From NCBI GenBank assembly GCA_017446885.1, contig JAFSOR010000017.1, positions 54,209 to 118,208 on the forward strand: 64,000 bases of DNA. The letters run 5' to 3'. The DNA comes from Spirochaetia bacterium. Its GTDB lineage: Bacteria > Spirochaetota > Spirochaetia > CADAEX01. Shown here one piece after another: positions 53,851-61,888 of this stretch (the first letter of the stretch is position 1; each line of letters starts with the position of its first letter). Made by a program: the position numbers and the translations under genes. The notes under the pieces are model-generated. The model had not been told where the DNA came from, did no database searches, and saw only the letters and a list, made by a program, of their open reading frames with translations.

Positions 53851-55316
53851 TGGAGAATACAATATACGGCCTTTTCAGGGCTATGGTGGATAGGCAAGGT
53901 GATGCCCCTGCTGTGATCGAGGATAAACGGATCATGACATTCAAAGAGCTTTCGGCTATGGTGGATATGATTGCCGACAGTTTCCCCGATGACACTAAGT
54001 CGGTAGGAATAGTGATGCGGCACCGGGCCGAGATGGTTGCCTCCATTTTTGCAGTACTTAAGACAGGTGCCATGTATGTTCCTGCAGAGCCTTCTTTTCC
54101 TACAGGGCGGATCCGCTATATGATGGATGAGGCCAAGGTGGATTTTGTCCTTACCGAGATGCAGTATGAGTCAAAGCTTGATGGATTTAAGCAGATATAT
54201 TCCGACTGCTCCATCTGCATGGCCGATCCCGGCAGTTCTGGCCGTATATATTCCCAGAATCCCGATGACCTGGCATATGTGCTGTACACTTCTGGGACTA
54301 CCGGCAATCCTAAAGGGGTATCGGTGACAAACAAGAATGTTTGCCACTATATAAGGGCTTTTGCAGGGGAGTTTCATCCAGGACGTGGCGATATAATGCT
54401 GCAGTATTCGGTGTGCTCCTTTGACATCTTTGTGGAGGAGGTTTTTGCCAGCCTGCTCTCTGGTGCCGCCATTGCCATTCCTTCCGAGGATGACCGCAAT
54501 GATATCCCGAGCCTTATGGAGTTTGTGCGCCGCCATGGTGTAACTATTCTTTCTGGCTTCCCATACCTTCTGGCAGATCTTAATCATCTGGATTCAATCC
54601 CAGCTTCCCTCAGGCTTCTTATAAGTGGAGGCGATGTTCTCAGAGGGCATCAGGTTGACAATCTTCTGGATAAAGCCGAAGTCTACAACACCTATGGCCC
54701 CTCGGAGACAACTGTCTGTGCATCATACTACCGCTGCCGGACTGGTAAAGTTCTGGAGGATGGCACCTACCCAATCGGGAAGCCTGTACTTGGAGCCGAG
54801 ATACAGATTCTTGATCAGGACGGGAACAGGGTCAAACCAGGCGAAACTGGCGAGATATGCATTCTGGGCGGCGGGGTCTCAAGAGGGTATATCGGCAACC
54901 ATGATGCAGAGAACAAAGCTTTCGAGAAACTGCCCGATGGCCGTGTAATGTACCGGAGCGGTGACTTGGGCTATTATCTTCCTGATGGCAATATTGCATT
55001 TCTCCGCCGAAAAGATACTCAGATTATGATTTATGGAAAAAGGGTGGAAGTGATGGAGGTGGAGTCCAGGCTTTACCAGTGCAGCGGTATTGAGCAGGCT
55101 GTGGTCCGGGCTTTTACCGACGAAGAGGGGCTTTCTTACATGGTAGCCTATGTGGTGCCCCGGAATACTGGATTAAAGATTTCCCTGGTGCGCAAAGAAC
55201 TGGCCGAGAACCTGACCGATTTTATGATTCCAGAGTTTATTGTCAGAATGCCTCAGATTCCGCTGAATGCCAATGGAAAGCCAGACCTGACCCGTATGCC
55301 GGTCATCATGAAGTAG
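53847..55316 (+). CDS. Stand-alone AMP-forming adenylation enzyme (amino-acid-activating type)
   Basis: A 489-residue ANL-superfamily enzyme of the NRPS/D-alanine ligase type. Motifs: TSGTTGNPKGVSVT (A3) near residue 150, NTYGPSETTV (A5), YRSGDLGYY (A7) and GKR (A8-like). NGKPDLT near the C-terminus carries the catalytic Lys. No carrier-protein or condensation domain is fused. It probably activates a carboxylate, likely an amino acid, for transfer to an unlinked carrier or small molecule. It overlaps the esterase gene by 4 bp. Confidence 0.85.
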   Translation: MMENTIYGLFRAMVDRQGDAPAVIEDKRIMTFKELSAMVDMIADSFPDDTKSVGIVMRHRAEMVASIFAVLKTGAMYVPAEPSFPTGRIRYMMDEAKVDFVLTEMQYESKLDGFKQIYSDCSICMADPGSSGRIYSQNPDDLAYVLYTSGTTGNPKGVSVTNKNVCHYIRAFAGEFHPGRGDIMLQYSVCSFDIFVEEVFASLLSGAAIAIPSEDDRNDIPSLMEFVRRHGVTILSGFPYLLADLNHLDSIPASLRLLISGGDVLRGHQVDNLLDKAEVYNTYGPSETTVCASYYRCRTGKVLEDGTYPIGKPVLGAEIQILDQDGNRVKPGETGEICILGGGVSRGYIGNHDAENKAFEKLPDGRVMYRSGDLGYYLPDGNIAFLRRKDTQIMIYGKRVEVMEVESRLYQCSGIEQAVVRAFTDEEGLSYMVAYVVPRNTGLKISLVRKELAENLTDFMIPEFIVRMPQIPLNANGKPDLTRMPVIMK

Positions 55317-55329
55317 GGAGGGTGTATGT

Positions 55330-55815
55330 ATGGCTATAATAATAAGAAAAGCGGCGGCCGATGAGCTTGAGATACTGCTGGAATGGCGGGAGAAAGTGCT
55401 GGAAGAAGTCTTCTGGATGAGCCGGTGGGCTGATTCTAAGATGATAATGAAAAGCAACAGAGAATATTATAAAGAGCACCTTGAAGATGGAAGTCATACT
55501 GCCTGCTTTGCGGTGGACAACGACACCGGCCGGATTGTGGGCTGTGGCGGAATCTGCTACCAGCATGAGCTGCCGTCACCGGAGAATATAAGCGGTAAGA
55601 ATGGCTATCTGATGAATATTTACATAGAGCCAGAATACCGCAGACATGGAACCGGCCGTAAAATAGTGGAGTTTCTGATTGCTGATGCAAAGAGCAGAGG
55701 GGTGGAAAAAATATATCTGGAGACAAGCACAGCAGGAGAAAAGCTCTATTATTCCCTTGGTTTCCAGGTTCTGGACGGATATATGAAACTGATAGAAGAG
55801 AAGGATAATGTATGA
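55330..55815 (+). CDS. GNAT-family N-acetyltransferase
   Basis: A 161-residue acetyltransferase with the acetyl-CoA loop R-x-x-G-x-G/A form in YRRHGTGRKIV near residue 105 and preceding YIEPEYR. The substrate is unknown. GGAGGGTG before ATG 55330 is the ribosome binding site. Its stop overlaps the TlpA-like start (ATGA), so it belongs to the operon from the esterase onward. Confidence 0.85.
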   Translation: MAIIIRKAAADELEILLEWREKVLEEVFWMSRWADSKMIMKSNREYYKEHLEDGSHTACFAVDNDTGRIVGCGGICYQHELPSPENISGKNGYLMNIYIEPEYRRHGTGRKIVEFLIADAKSRGVEKIYLETSTAGEKLYYSLGFQVLDGYMKLIEEKDNV

Positions 55816-56339
55816 GAAAAACTGGATTGATGATTGGTTTTATGATGCTTTTACTTCCGGCAGCTTTGCTGTCTGCTCTGCCTGGGGATTTAATCACTTT
55901 TGAGACCGCCGACCTGGATGGCAGCAAAGTCACCGAGGCTCTGTTTGCAGATAACAGAGTGACTATGATAAATATCTGGGGCACCTTCTGTCCTCCCTGT
56001 ATCCGGGAGATGCCTGACCTTGGACAGTTGAGCACTGCCTATAAGGAGAAAGGGGTGCAGATAGTGGGGCTGCCTATAGACCTTATGGGGCAGAATGGAA
56101 GCATAGACGAAAAGACTAAAAAGGATGCGGTTCGGATTATAGGCAAAACCCATGCCGATTACACCCACATTCTGCCTACTATAGCTATGTTTTCTGGGCT
56201 CCTTAAAGATGTTCAGGTTGTCCCCACCACCATTTTTGTGGACTCCCAAGGCCGCCAGATAGGAGATGCCTTCTTGGGCTCAAACTCTTATAAAGGATGG
56301 GCCAAGATAATTGACCAGATTCTGGAGGTTGCAGATTAA
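55812..56339 (+). CDS. TlpA-like thiol-disulfide oxidoreductase
   Basis: A secreted or membrane-anchored thioredoxin-fold protein of 175 residues with a signal peptide (MMLLLPAALLSA). The redox motif is WGTFCPPC (Cys60 and Cys63), and a cis-Pro follows in VVPTTIFVD. TlpA-type proteins reduce disulfides outside the cytoplasm. The downstream CXXC mini-protein and 4Fe-4S membrane protein form a known association that may supply electrons. Confidence 0.88.
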   Translation: MRKTGLMIGFMMLLLPAALLSALPGDLITFETADLDGSKVTEALFADNRVTMINIWGTFCPPCIREMPDLGQLSTAYKEKGVQIVGLPIDLMGQNGSIDEKTKKDAVRIIGKTHADYTHILPTIAMFSGLLKDVQVVPTTIFVDSQGRQIGDAFLGSNSYKGWAKIIDQILEVAD

Positions 56340-56344
56340 GCCTT

Positions 56345-56491
56345 ATGGATACAAAAAAAGTCTCGTTTTATAGACTTCTTCTCCTTGCTGCCGGGATTGG
56401 GGCTTTAGTCTGCGGTCTGTGCCAAGGCGGGGCAGGAGAGGTGCTTAGGCGTGCTGCCCGTATCTGTCTGGAGTGCATTGGAATTGGCTGA
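56345..56491 (+). CDS. CD1871A-type CXXC mini-protein
   Basis: A 48-residue product: N-terminal hydrophobic segment, then LCQGGAGEVLRRAARICLEC followed by IGIG at the end. The ICLECIGIG end is the signature of the CD1871A family, found next to TlpA and 4Fe-4S membrane proteins, as here. ATG 56345 lies 5 bp after the TlpA-like stop. The start of the Fe-S gene is inside its 3' end. It is short enough to be missed by gene finders. Function is unknown; a redox role is likely. Confidence 0.75.
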   Translation: MDTKKVSFYRLLLLAAGIGALVCGLCQGGAGEVLRRAARICLECIGIG

Positions 56492-57323
56492 TATAAGAAC
56501 TTTTATCCAAGTCTGTGCCGCCGCCCTTGCCAACGGTTATATCAAAGGTTTTGCCCGGGGCAGAATCTATGATGGCCCCCTTAAGCAGCTGTGTGTACCG
56601 GGGCTGAACTGCTACTCCTGCCCCGCCGCCCTGGGGGCCTGCCCTATAGGGTCGCTTCAGGGAATGCTTGGAAGCCACAGCTACAAGGCAGTGATCTATG
56701 TGCTTGGCTTTCTGGTGGTGTTCGGCACCCTTATGGGCCGCTTTGTCTGCGGTTTTCTATGCCCGTTCGGGCTGGTTCAGGACCTGCTGTTCAAAGTGCC
56801 GCTTTTCCGTAAAATTCAGAAGCTGCCCGGCGAGAAAGGGCTCCGGTGGCTCAGATTCGTCATATTGGGGCTTTTTGTGATACTGCTGCCCCTGTTTGTA
56901 GTTGATATAACAGGGCTTGGAGAGGCCTGGTTCTGCAAATACATATGCCCGGCAGGAACGCTGGAAGGGGGCATCCCCCTGGTGCTGCTTGATAAATCCA
57001 TGCGCTCTGCAGCCGGTTTCCTGTACCGCTGGAAGCTGGCACTCCTTGCCATAACGCTTGCAGCATCGTTAGTGATATATCGTCCATTCTGCCGGTACAT
57101 CTGCCCGCTTGGTGCAATCTACGGGGTTTTCAACAAGGTTGCAATCTACCGCTTATCTATAGATACCCAAAGGTGCATCCGATGCGGCAAGTGTGCAGAA
57201 ACCTGCAAACTTAGCATCAATGTTTTCGAGAATCCAAACAGTATGGACTGTATCCGATGCGGCGAATGTGCTTCTGTATGCCCGCAGAATGCCATAAAAA
57301 GGGTTGCACTTTTAAAAAAATAA
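56478..57323 (+). CDS. 4Fe-4S membrane protein (NapH/NosR-like)
   Basis: A polytopic membrane protein with Cys-rich loops: PGLNCYSCPAALGACPIG near the N-terminus, GRFVCGFLCPFGLVQDLL, a KYICPAG, and a C-terminal ferredoxin pair (CIRCGKCAETCKL, CIRCGECASVCP). Family members pass electrons across the membrane. The start is uncertain: TTG 56478 has GGAG 4 bases before it, TTG 56484 is a close alternative, and the upstream GTG 56451 is unlikely because it overlaps the mini-protein more and adds residues not typical of the family. Confidence 0.85.
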   Translation: MELADIRTFIQVCAAALANGYIKGFARGRIYDGPLKQLCVPGLNCYSCPAALGACPIGSLQGMLGSHSYKAVIYVLGFLVVFGTLMGRFVCGFLCPFGLVQDLLFKVPLFRKIQKLPGEKGLRWLRFVILGLFVILLPLFVVDITGLGEAWFCKYICPAGTLEGGIPLVLLDKSMRSAAGFLYRWKLALLAITLAASLVIYRPFCRYICPLGAIYGVFNKVAIYRLSIDTQRCIRCGKCAETCKLSINVFENPNSMDCIRCGECASVCPQNAIKRVALLKK

Positions 57324-57330
57324 TGATATA

Positions 57331-57359
57331 TTAATAATAAAGAATACTATTATTATTAA
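57331..57359. promoter_or_regulatory. Inverted repeat before the alcohol dehydrogenase gene
   Basis: TTAATAATA (57331-57339) and TATTATTAA (57351-57359) form a perfect 9 bp inverted repeat with an 11 bp spacer, directly before the GGAG ribosome binding site. An operator is possible; in such an AT-rich stretch chance is not excluded. Confidence 0.35.
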
Positions 57360-57370
57360 AGGAGAATAAT

Positions 57371-58522
57371 ATGGCAAACAGAATCACCCTTAACCAGACA
57401 TCGTATCATGGAAAAGGGGCAATCAACGAAATTGTGAACGAAGCAAAGGCTCATGGCTGGAAAAAAGCTATGGTATGCACAGACCCGGACCTGCTTAAGT
57501 TCGGTGTGACTAAGAAAGTTACCGATATTCTGGATGGCGCAGGTCTTGCATACGAAGTATATTCTGACATCAAGCCAAATCCACCTGTAGAGAATGTAAA
57601 GAGCGGAGTAGAGTTCTGCAAGAAGATTGGAGCAGATTACATTATTGCAATCGGCGGCGGTTCCTCTATGGATACAGCCAAGGCAGTGGGAATTATCATC
57701 ACCAACCCTGAGTTTGCAGATGTACGGAGCCTTGAGGGTGTGGCACCTACCAAGAATCCATGTCTTCCTATCATTGCTGTTCCTACAACATCTGGTACAG
57801 CAGCAGAGGTTACAATCAACTATGTTATCACCGATGTCCAGGCAAAGCGCAAATTCGTATGCGTAGATGTTCATGACATCCCTGTAATCGCATGTGTAGA
57901 CCCTGACATGATGATGTCCATGCCTGCAAAGCTGGCAGCTTCCACCGGTATGGATGCCCTGACCCACGCTATCGAGGGCTATATAACCAAGGGTGCATGG
58001 GAGATGACTGACATGATGCATCTTAAGGCTATCGAGATTATCGCACGCTCTTTAAGAGCTTCTGTAAAAGGCGATCCAAAGGCCAGGGAAGAGATGGCTC
58101 TTGGTCAGTATATAGCTGGAATGGGCTTCTCCAACGTAGGACTTGGAATCGACCACTCCATGGCTCATACACTTAGCGCATTCTACGATACACCGCACGG
58201 AGTAGCATGTGCTATTCTGCTTCCTACAGTAATGGAGTACAATGCTCCTGCTTCTGGCGAAAAGTACCGGGAAATTGCACGGGTTATGGGCGTTAAGGGC
58301 GTTGATGCTATGTCTATGGAAGAGTACCGCAAGGCAGCTGTTGATGCAGTCCGCCAGCTTTCGATTGATGTAGGAATCCCACAGAGCCTTAACGGCATTG
58401 TCAAGGAAGAAGATCTGGACTATCTGGCAGAGTGTGCTATCAAGGATGCATGTACCCCAGGTAACCCACGGGATGCTTCCAAGGAAGATGTTCTTGCACT
58501 TTTCAAGAGCCTGATGAAATAA
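57371..58522 (+). CDS. Iron-containing alcohol dehydrogenase (lactaldehyde reductase-like)
   Basis: A group III iron-dependent dehydrogenase of 383 residues. The NAD-binding IGGGSSMDTAKA lies near residue 97, and metal ligands are in DALTHAIEGY (about 197), DHSMAHTLSAFYDTPHG (about 260). It most resembles FucO (L-1,2-propanediol oxidoreductase), with NAD(H) as cofactor. Likely role: aldehyde reduction or propanediol formation during sugar fermentation. AAAGGAG precedes ATG 57371, and a terminator follows at 58529. Confidence 0.9.
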   Translation: MANRITLNQTSYHGKGAINEIVNEAKAHGWKKAMVCTDPDLLKFGVTKKVTDILDGAGLAYEVYSDIKPNPPVENVKSGVEFCKKIGADYIIAIGGGSSMDTAKAVGIIITNPEFADVRSLEGVAPTKNPCLPIIAVPTTSGTAAEVTINYVITDVQAKRKFVCVDVHDIPVIACVDPDMMMSMPAKLAASTGMDALTHAIEGYITKGAWEMTDMMHLKAIEIIARSLRASVKGDPKAREEMALGQYIAGMGFSNVGLGIDHSMAHTLSAFYDTPHGVACAILLPTVMEYNAPASGEKYREIARVMGVKGVDAMSMEEYRKAAVDAVRQLSIDVGIPQSLNGIVKEEDLDYLAECAIKDACTPGNPRDASKEDVLALFKSLMK

Positions 58523-58528
58523 ATCGAG

Positions 58529-58554
58529 GGGCGGCCAGATGGCTGCCCTTTTTT
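58529..58554 (+). terminator. Terminator after the alcohol dehydrogenase gene
   Basis: GGGCGGCC (58529-58536) pairs with GGCTGCCC (58541-58548), with one G-T, around an AGAT loop, followed by six T (58549-58554). Confidence 0.88.
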
Positions 58555-58570
58555 ATATTGACAGCTTTCT

Positions 58571-58576
58571 TATAAT
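58571..58576 (+). promoter_or_regulatory. -10 element for the amino-acid ABC operon
   Basis: A TATAAT between the upstream terminator and the permease gene; the -35 is weak. A TTGACA at 58558 is too close to pair with it but could pair with TACTTT at 58581. Confidence 0.4.
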
Positions 58577-58595
58577 TGACTACTTTTTAAGGGCT

Positions 58596-59258
58596 GTGGA
58601 CTTTGAATTCATAAAACAGGTTATTCCTCTATATATTGAGGCTGCAGGGCTTACACTGCACCTTGCCCTGATAGGTATTATTTTATCTTTTGCTGTAGGG
58701 CTTCTGTGTGCCCTTATCCGTTATTACAAAGTCCCTGTGCTTAGTCCTATAACAGGGTTCTATATTGAGCTTTCCCGCAATACACCGCTTCTGATACAGC
58801 TGTTCTTTCTCTACTTTGCCCTGCCTAATTTAGGTATCAAACTCAGTTCATTCCAGTGCTGTATAATAGGCCTTACCTTTCTGGGAGGCAGCTATATGGA
58901 GGAGACTTTCCGCAGTGCATTGGAGACAGTAAGCAGGGTGCAGATAGAAAGTGGCCAGTGCATCGGGCTTTCAGGGCTTCAGGTCATGCGGTATGTAGTC
59001 CTGCCCCAGGCAGTGTCAGTCTCTATTCCTGGTTTCTGTGCAAATGTCATGTTCCTGATTAAAGAGACATCTGTATTCAGTATTGTGGCTGTGGCAGACC
59101 TGATGTATGTGGCAAAGGATCTGATAGGGCTGTATTATAAGACAGATGAGGCCCTGTGGCTTCTGGCTGTATCCTATTTTATTCTGCTTCTGCCAGTTTC
59201 TATCATAAGCGGCTATGCCGAAAGGAGGTTGCGCTATGCTCAGTTTGGAAGCAATTGA
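58596..59258 (+). CDS. Polar amino-acid ABC transporter permease 1
   Basis: A HisMQ-type permease with about five membrane helices, an ELSRNTPLLIQLFFLYF start-of-domain block and the EAA loop (GLSGLQVMRYVVLPQAVSVSIPG) that contacts the ATPase. An ATG at 58539 in the same frame lies inside a terminator hairpin, so I prefer GTG 58596, which opens VDFEFIKQVIPLY as in related proteins (220 residues, the usual length). The AAGGG before GTG is close (2 bases), so the start is not certain. The gene ends inside the next permease. Confidence 0.82.
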   Translation: MDFEFIKQVIPLYIEAAGLTLHLALIGIILSFAVGLLCALIRYYKVPVLSPITGFYIELSRNTPLLIQLFFLYFALPNLGIKLSSFQCCIIGLTFLGGSYMEETFRSALETVSRVQIESGQCIGLSGLQVMRYVVLPQAVSVSIPGFCANVMFLIKETSVFSIVAVADLMYVAKDLIGLYYKTDEALWLLAVSYFILLLPVSIISGYAERRLRYAQFGSN

Positions 59259-59940
59259 TGCTATCTCCAAGGCTTTCAGCGTCTTCTTCATGGGAAAGAA
59301 CTTTATCCGGCTGGTTATGGGACTTCTGGTTACTATCCAGATAGCAGCTGTCTCTGTCCTTCTTTCGCTGTTCTTCGGCACGCTGTTCGGTATGCTTATG
59401 ACTGTACAAAACCGGTTTATAAGGGCTTTTTGCAAGATTTACCTTGAGTTCATGCGTATAATGCCGCAGTTGGTTCTGCTGTTCATGGCCTATTATGGTC
59501 TGACCCGTACTCTCGGTATCTCTCTTTCGGGGGAGGCCGCCTCTGTCCTTGTCTTTACCATGTGGGGCACTGCCGAGATGGGAGACTTGGTGCGCGGAGC
59601 GCTTCAGTCTGTGCCTGCCCATCAGTATGACAGCGGTATGGCTATAGGTCTTACTGACAAGCAGATATTCCGTTATATTGTTCTTCCTCAGACACTGCGG
59701 CGTCTGGTGCCGCTCTCAATGAACCTTGTCACCAGAATGATAAAGACTACATCGCTGGTTGTGTTTGTCGGGGTAATAGAAGTAGTCAAGATAGGACAGC
59801 AGATTATAGAAGGAAACAGGCTTACAGTTCCTACCTGCTCCATTGCAGTGTATGCAGTGATTTTCTTTATGTATTTTTTTGTGTGCTGGATTTTTTCTCT
59901 TATGGCTTCTGTGATTGAGAAAAGGCAGAAAGAGGCATAA
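59236..59940 (+). CDS. Polar amino-acid ABC transporter permease 2
   Basis: The second HisMQ-type permease, starting at ATG 59236, where AGGAGG lies 7 bases upstream and inside the first permease gene. It has 234 residues, a FMRIMPQLVLLFM segment and the EAA loop GLTDKQIFRYIVLPQTLRRLVP. The pair forms a heterodimeric channel for the transporter. Coupled translation with permease 1 is likely. Confidence 0.85.
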   Translation: MLSLEAIDAISKAFSVFFMGKNFIRLVMGLLVTIQIAAVSVLLSLFFGTLFGMLMTVQNRFIRAFCKIYLEFMRIMPQLVLLFMAYYGLTRTLGISLSGEAASVLVFTMWGTAEMGDLVRGALQSVPAHQYDSGMAIGLTDKQIFRYIVLPQTLRRLVPLSMNLVTRMIKTTSLVVFVGVIEVVKIGQQIIEGNRLTVPTCSIAVYAVIFFMYFFVCWIFSLMASVIEKRQKEA

Positions 59941-59959
59941 GTCCTGAAGGAGTTGGATT

Positions 59960-60706
59960 ATGGCATTGTTGGAAATCAGCCATCTTAAGAAAAATTTTGA
60001 TAAAAATGCAGTCCTTAAGGATGTATCTTTTTCTGTAGAGAAAGGCGAGGTTGTGGTCATTCTTGGGCCATCCGGCTGTGGAAAATCGACGCTTCTCCGC
60101 TGCATAAACGGTCTTGAGTCAGTACAGGATGGGAAAATAATCCTGGATGGGGAAGTTATATCCAACCGTACAAAGGATATGCATCTGATAAGGCAGAAGG
60201 TAGGCATGGTGTTCCAGAGCTATGACCTGTTCCCCCACATGAATGTGCTGGACAATATTCTGCTGGGGCCTATGAAGGCTCAGCACCGGGATAAGAAAGA
60301 GGTTGTGAAAGAAGCGGAGGAGTGGCTTGAGCGGGTAGGGCTTCCAGATAAGAAGCTGGCATATCCACGGCAGCTTTCAGGCGGTCAGAAACAGCGGGTG
60401 GCTATAGTGCGTGCCCTGTGCATGAACCCGGAAGTCATGCTGTTTGATGAAGTTACTGCAGCCCTGGACCCCGAGATGGTAAGGGAAGTTCTGGATGTGA
60501 TGATGAATCTGGCCAACGATGGTATGACTATGCTTATAGTGACCCATCAGATGGATTTTGCCAGGGCTATAGCAGACCGTATCATATTTATGGACGGAGG
60601 TCAGATAGTGGAAGAGGCCGAGCCTGGACAGTTCTTTACAAATCCCAAGAGCGAGCGTGGAAAAAAATTTTTGGAAAATTTCACATTTAAGGTTTACAGA
60701 AAATAA
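59960..60706 (+). CDS. Polar amino-acid ABC transporter ATP-binding protein
   Basis: A GlnQ/HisP-type ATPase of 248 residues: Walker [10 protein letters not shown] near residue 36, Q-loop, signature LSGGQKQR near 140, Walker [13 protein letters not shown] near 159, and the switch His in VTHQ. It drives import with the two upstream permeases and the downstream binding protein. Confidence 0.95.
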   Translation: MALLEISHLKKNFDKNAVLKDVSFSVEKGEVVVILGPSGCGKSTLLRCINGLESVQDGKIILDGEVISNRTKDMHLIRQKVGMVFQSYDLFPHMNVLDNILLGPMKAQHRDKKEVVKEAEEWLERVGLPDKKLAYPRQLSGGQKQRVAIVRALCMNPEVMLFDEVTAALDPEMVREVLDVMMNLANDGMTMLIVTHQMDFARAIADRIIFMDGGQIVEEAEPGQFFTNPKSERGKKFLENFTFKVYRK

Positions 60707-60725
60707 AAAATGGTGTATAGTACTA

Positions 60726-60750
60726 CTTGCCTACCAGATAAGTAGGTAAG
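60726..60750 (+). promoter_or_regulatory. Inverted repeat between ATPase and binding-protein genes
   Basis: CTTGCCTAC (60726-60734) and GTAGGTAAG (60742-60750) form a 9 bp stem with one G-U pair and a CAGATAA loop. There is no T run, so it could be a processing or stability hairpin that raises binding-protein levels, or an operator. Confidence 0.45.
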
Positions 60751-60762
60751 TAGGAGAATAAG

Positions 60763-61593
60763 ATGAGAAACAGAAAAATAGTGACATTGCTGGCTGTGTT
60801 TATTGCACTGGCAGCGGCATTCAATCTGTCTGCTGCTCCAAAACCGGGACGGACTGTAGAGCAGATCAAGAAGAGCAAGACTGTGCGTATTGCTGTATTC
60901 AGCGATAAAAAACCTTTCGGATATGTAGACGAGAATGGAATTTATCAGGGATATGATGTCTACTTTGCAGAGAGGATTGCAAAAGACCTGGGCGTCAAGG
61001 TCAAGTATGTGCCTGTAGAACCAGCTGCACGTGTAGAAGTTCTTGAGACCAACAAAGTAGATATAGTTCTGGCCAACTTTACCAAGACCCCGGAGCGGGC
61101 CGAGAAGGTGGACTTTGCACTGCCATACATGAAGGTGGCCCTGGGAGTAGTCTCCCCGGACAAGGCACTTATCACCAAGCCTGAGCAGCTGAATGGCAAG
61201 ACCCTTATTATTGCCAAGGGAACAACAGCAGAGACATTCTTCACCGAGAACTATCCTCAGGTCAAGCTCCTTAAGTTCGACCTTTATGCCGATACCTACA
61301 AGGCTCTGCTGGATGGCCGTGGAGATGCTTTCAGCACAGACAACACAGAGGTTCTGGCATGGGCAATTGAGAACCCTGGATTTACTGTAGGAATTGATTC
61401 CCTGGGCAGCCTTGATACCATCAACCCTGCTGTAAAGAAAGGCAATACAGACCTGCTGAACTGGCTGAATGCCGAGATTGAGGCACTGGGAAAAGAGAAC
61501 TTCTTCCATGCTGACTACGAGGCAACCCTCAGAGCAGTATATGGAAAAGACAGCGATGCCGATGCCCTGGTTGTTGAGGGTGGTAAACTCTAA
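60763..61593 (+). CDS. Polar amino-acid ABC transporter substrate-binding protein
   Basis: A family-3 periplasmic binding protein of 276 residues with a standard signal peptide (cleavage near NLSA), VRIAVFSDKKPFGYVDENG as the first lobe, GYDVYFAERIAKDLG, and the DIVLANFTKTPERAEKVDFALPY hinge. There is no lipobox, so it should be soluble in the periplasm. The ligand is a polar amino acid, not further resolved. It is the last gene of the transporter operon and is followed by a terminator. Confidence 0.92.
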   Translation: MRNRKIVTLLAVFIALAAAFNLSAAPKPGRTVEQIKKSKTVRIAVFSDKKPFGYVDENGIYQGYDVYFAERIAKDLGVKVKYVPVEPAARVEVLETNKVDIVLANFTKTPERAEKVDFALPYMKVALGVVSPDKALITKPEQLNGKTLIIAKGTTAETFFTENYPQVKLLKFDLYADTYKALLDGRGDAFSTDNTEVLAWAIENPGFTVGIDSLGSLDTINPAVKKGNTDLLNWLNAEIEALGKENFFHADYEATLRAVYGKDSDADALVVEGGKL

Positions 61594-61616
61594 GAATAAT
61601 ATTTATTAAATTTCAG

Positions 61617-61656
61617 AAGCCCTTGTCTGGTACTATTTACTCGGCAAGGGCTTTTT
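61617..61656 (+). terminator. Terminator after the ABC transporter operon
   Basis: AAGCCCTTG (61617-61625) pairs with CAAGGGCTT (61645-61653) and is followed by T-rich sequence. It extends into the 3' end of the convergent TSCPD gene. Confidence 0.75.
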
Positions 61657-61888
61657 CTACGCCCCGGGCAAGCTGGTCTGCACAGGATGTACCGCGCCCG
61701 CCGCAATCATTGCCCTTAAGAAGGTCTACTGCCCGCTGGGCATCGGTTCCTTCCAGAAGTTTTGCCACCGCTTTGGTGTTGCCGGGGCATCCCCCTGCAA
61801 ATTTAATGTTATAAATTTTTCCATCCTCAAGTGAGAACGATATAGATCTCGGGCAGATATTGTGGGTAGGAATTGTGTAGTCTTTCAT
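61637..61888 (-). CDS. TSCPD-domain protein (TIGR03905-like)
   Basis: An 83-residue protein of the TSCPD family, with FAGGCPGNTKAV near residue 30 and the CGGRGTSCADQLA block near residue 62. The four Cys suggest metal binding. The domain also occurs in some ribonucleotide reductases; stand-alone versions have no firm role. It overlaps the channel gene by 4 bp (ATGA), so the two are coupled. Confidence 0.8.
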   Translation of the reverse strand: MKDYTIPTHNICPRSISFSLEDGKIYNIKFAGGCPGNTKAVAKLLEGTDAQRAVDLLKGNDCGGRGTSCADQLARGVEKALAE

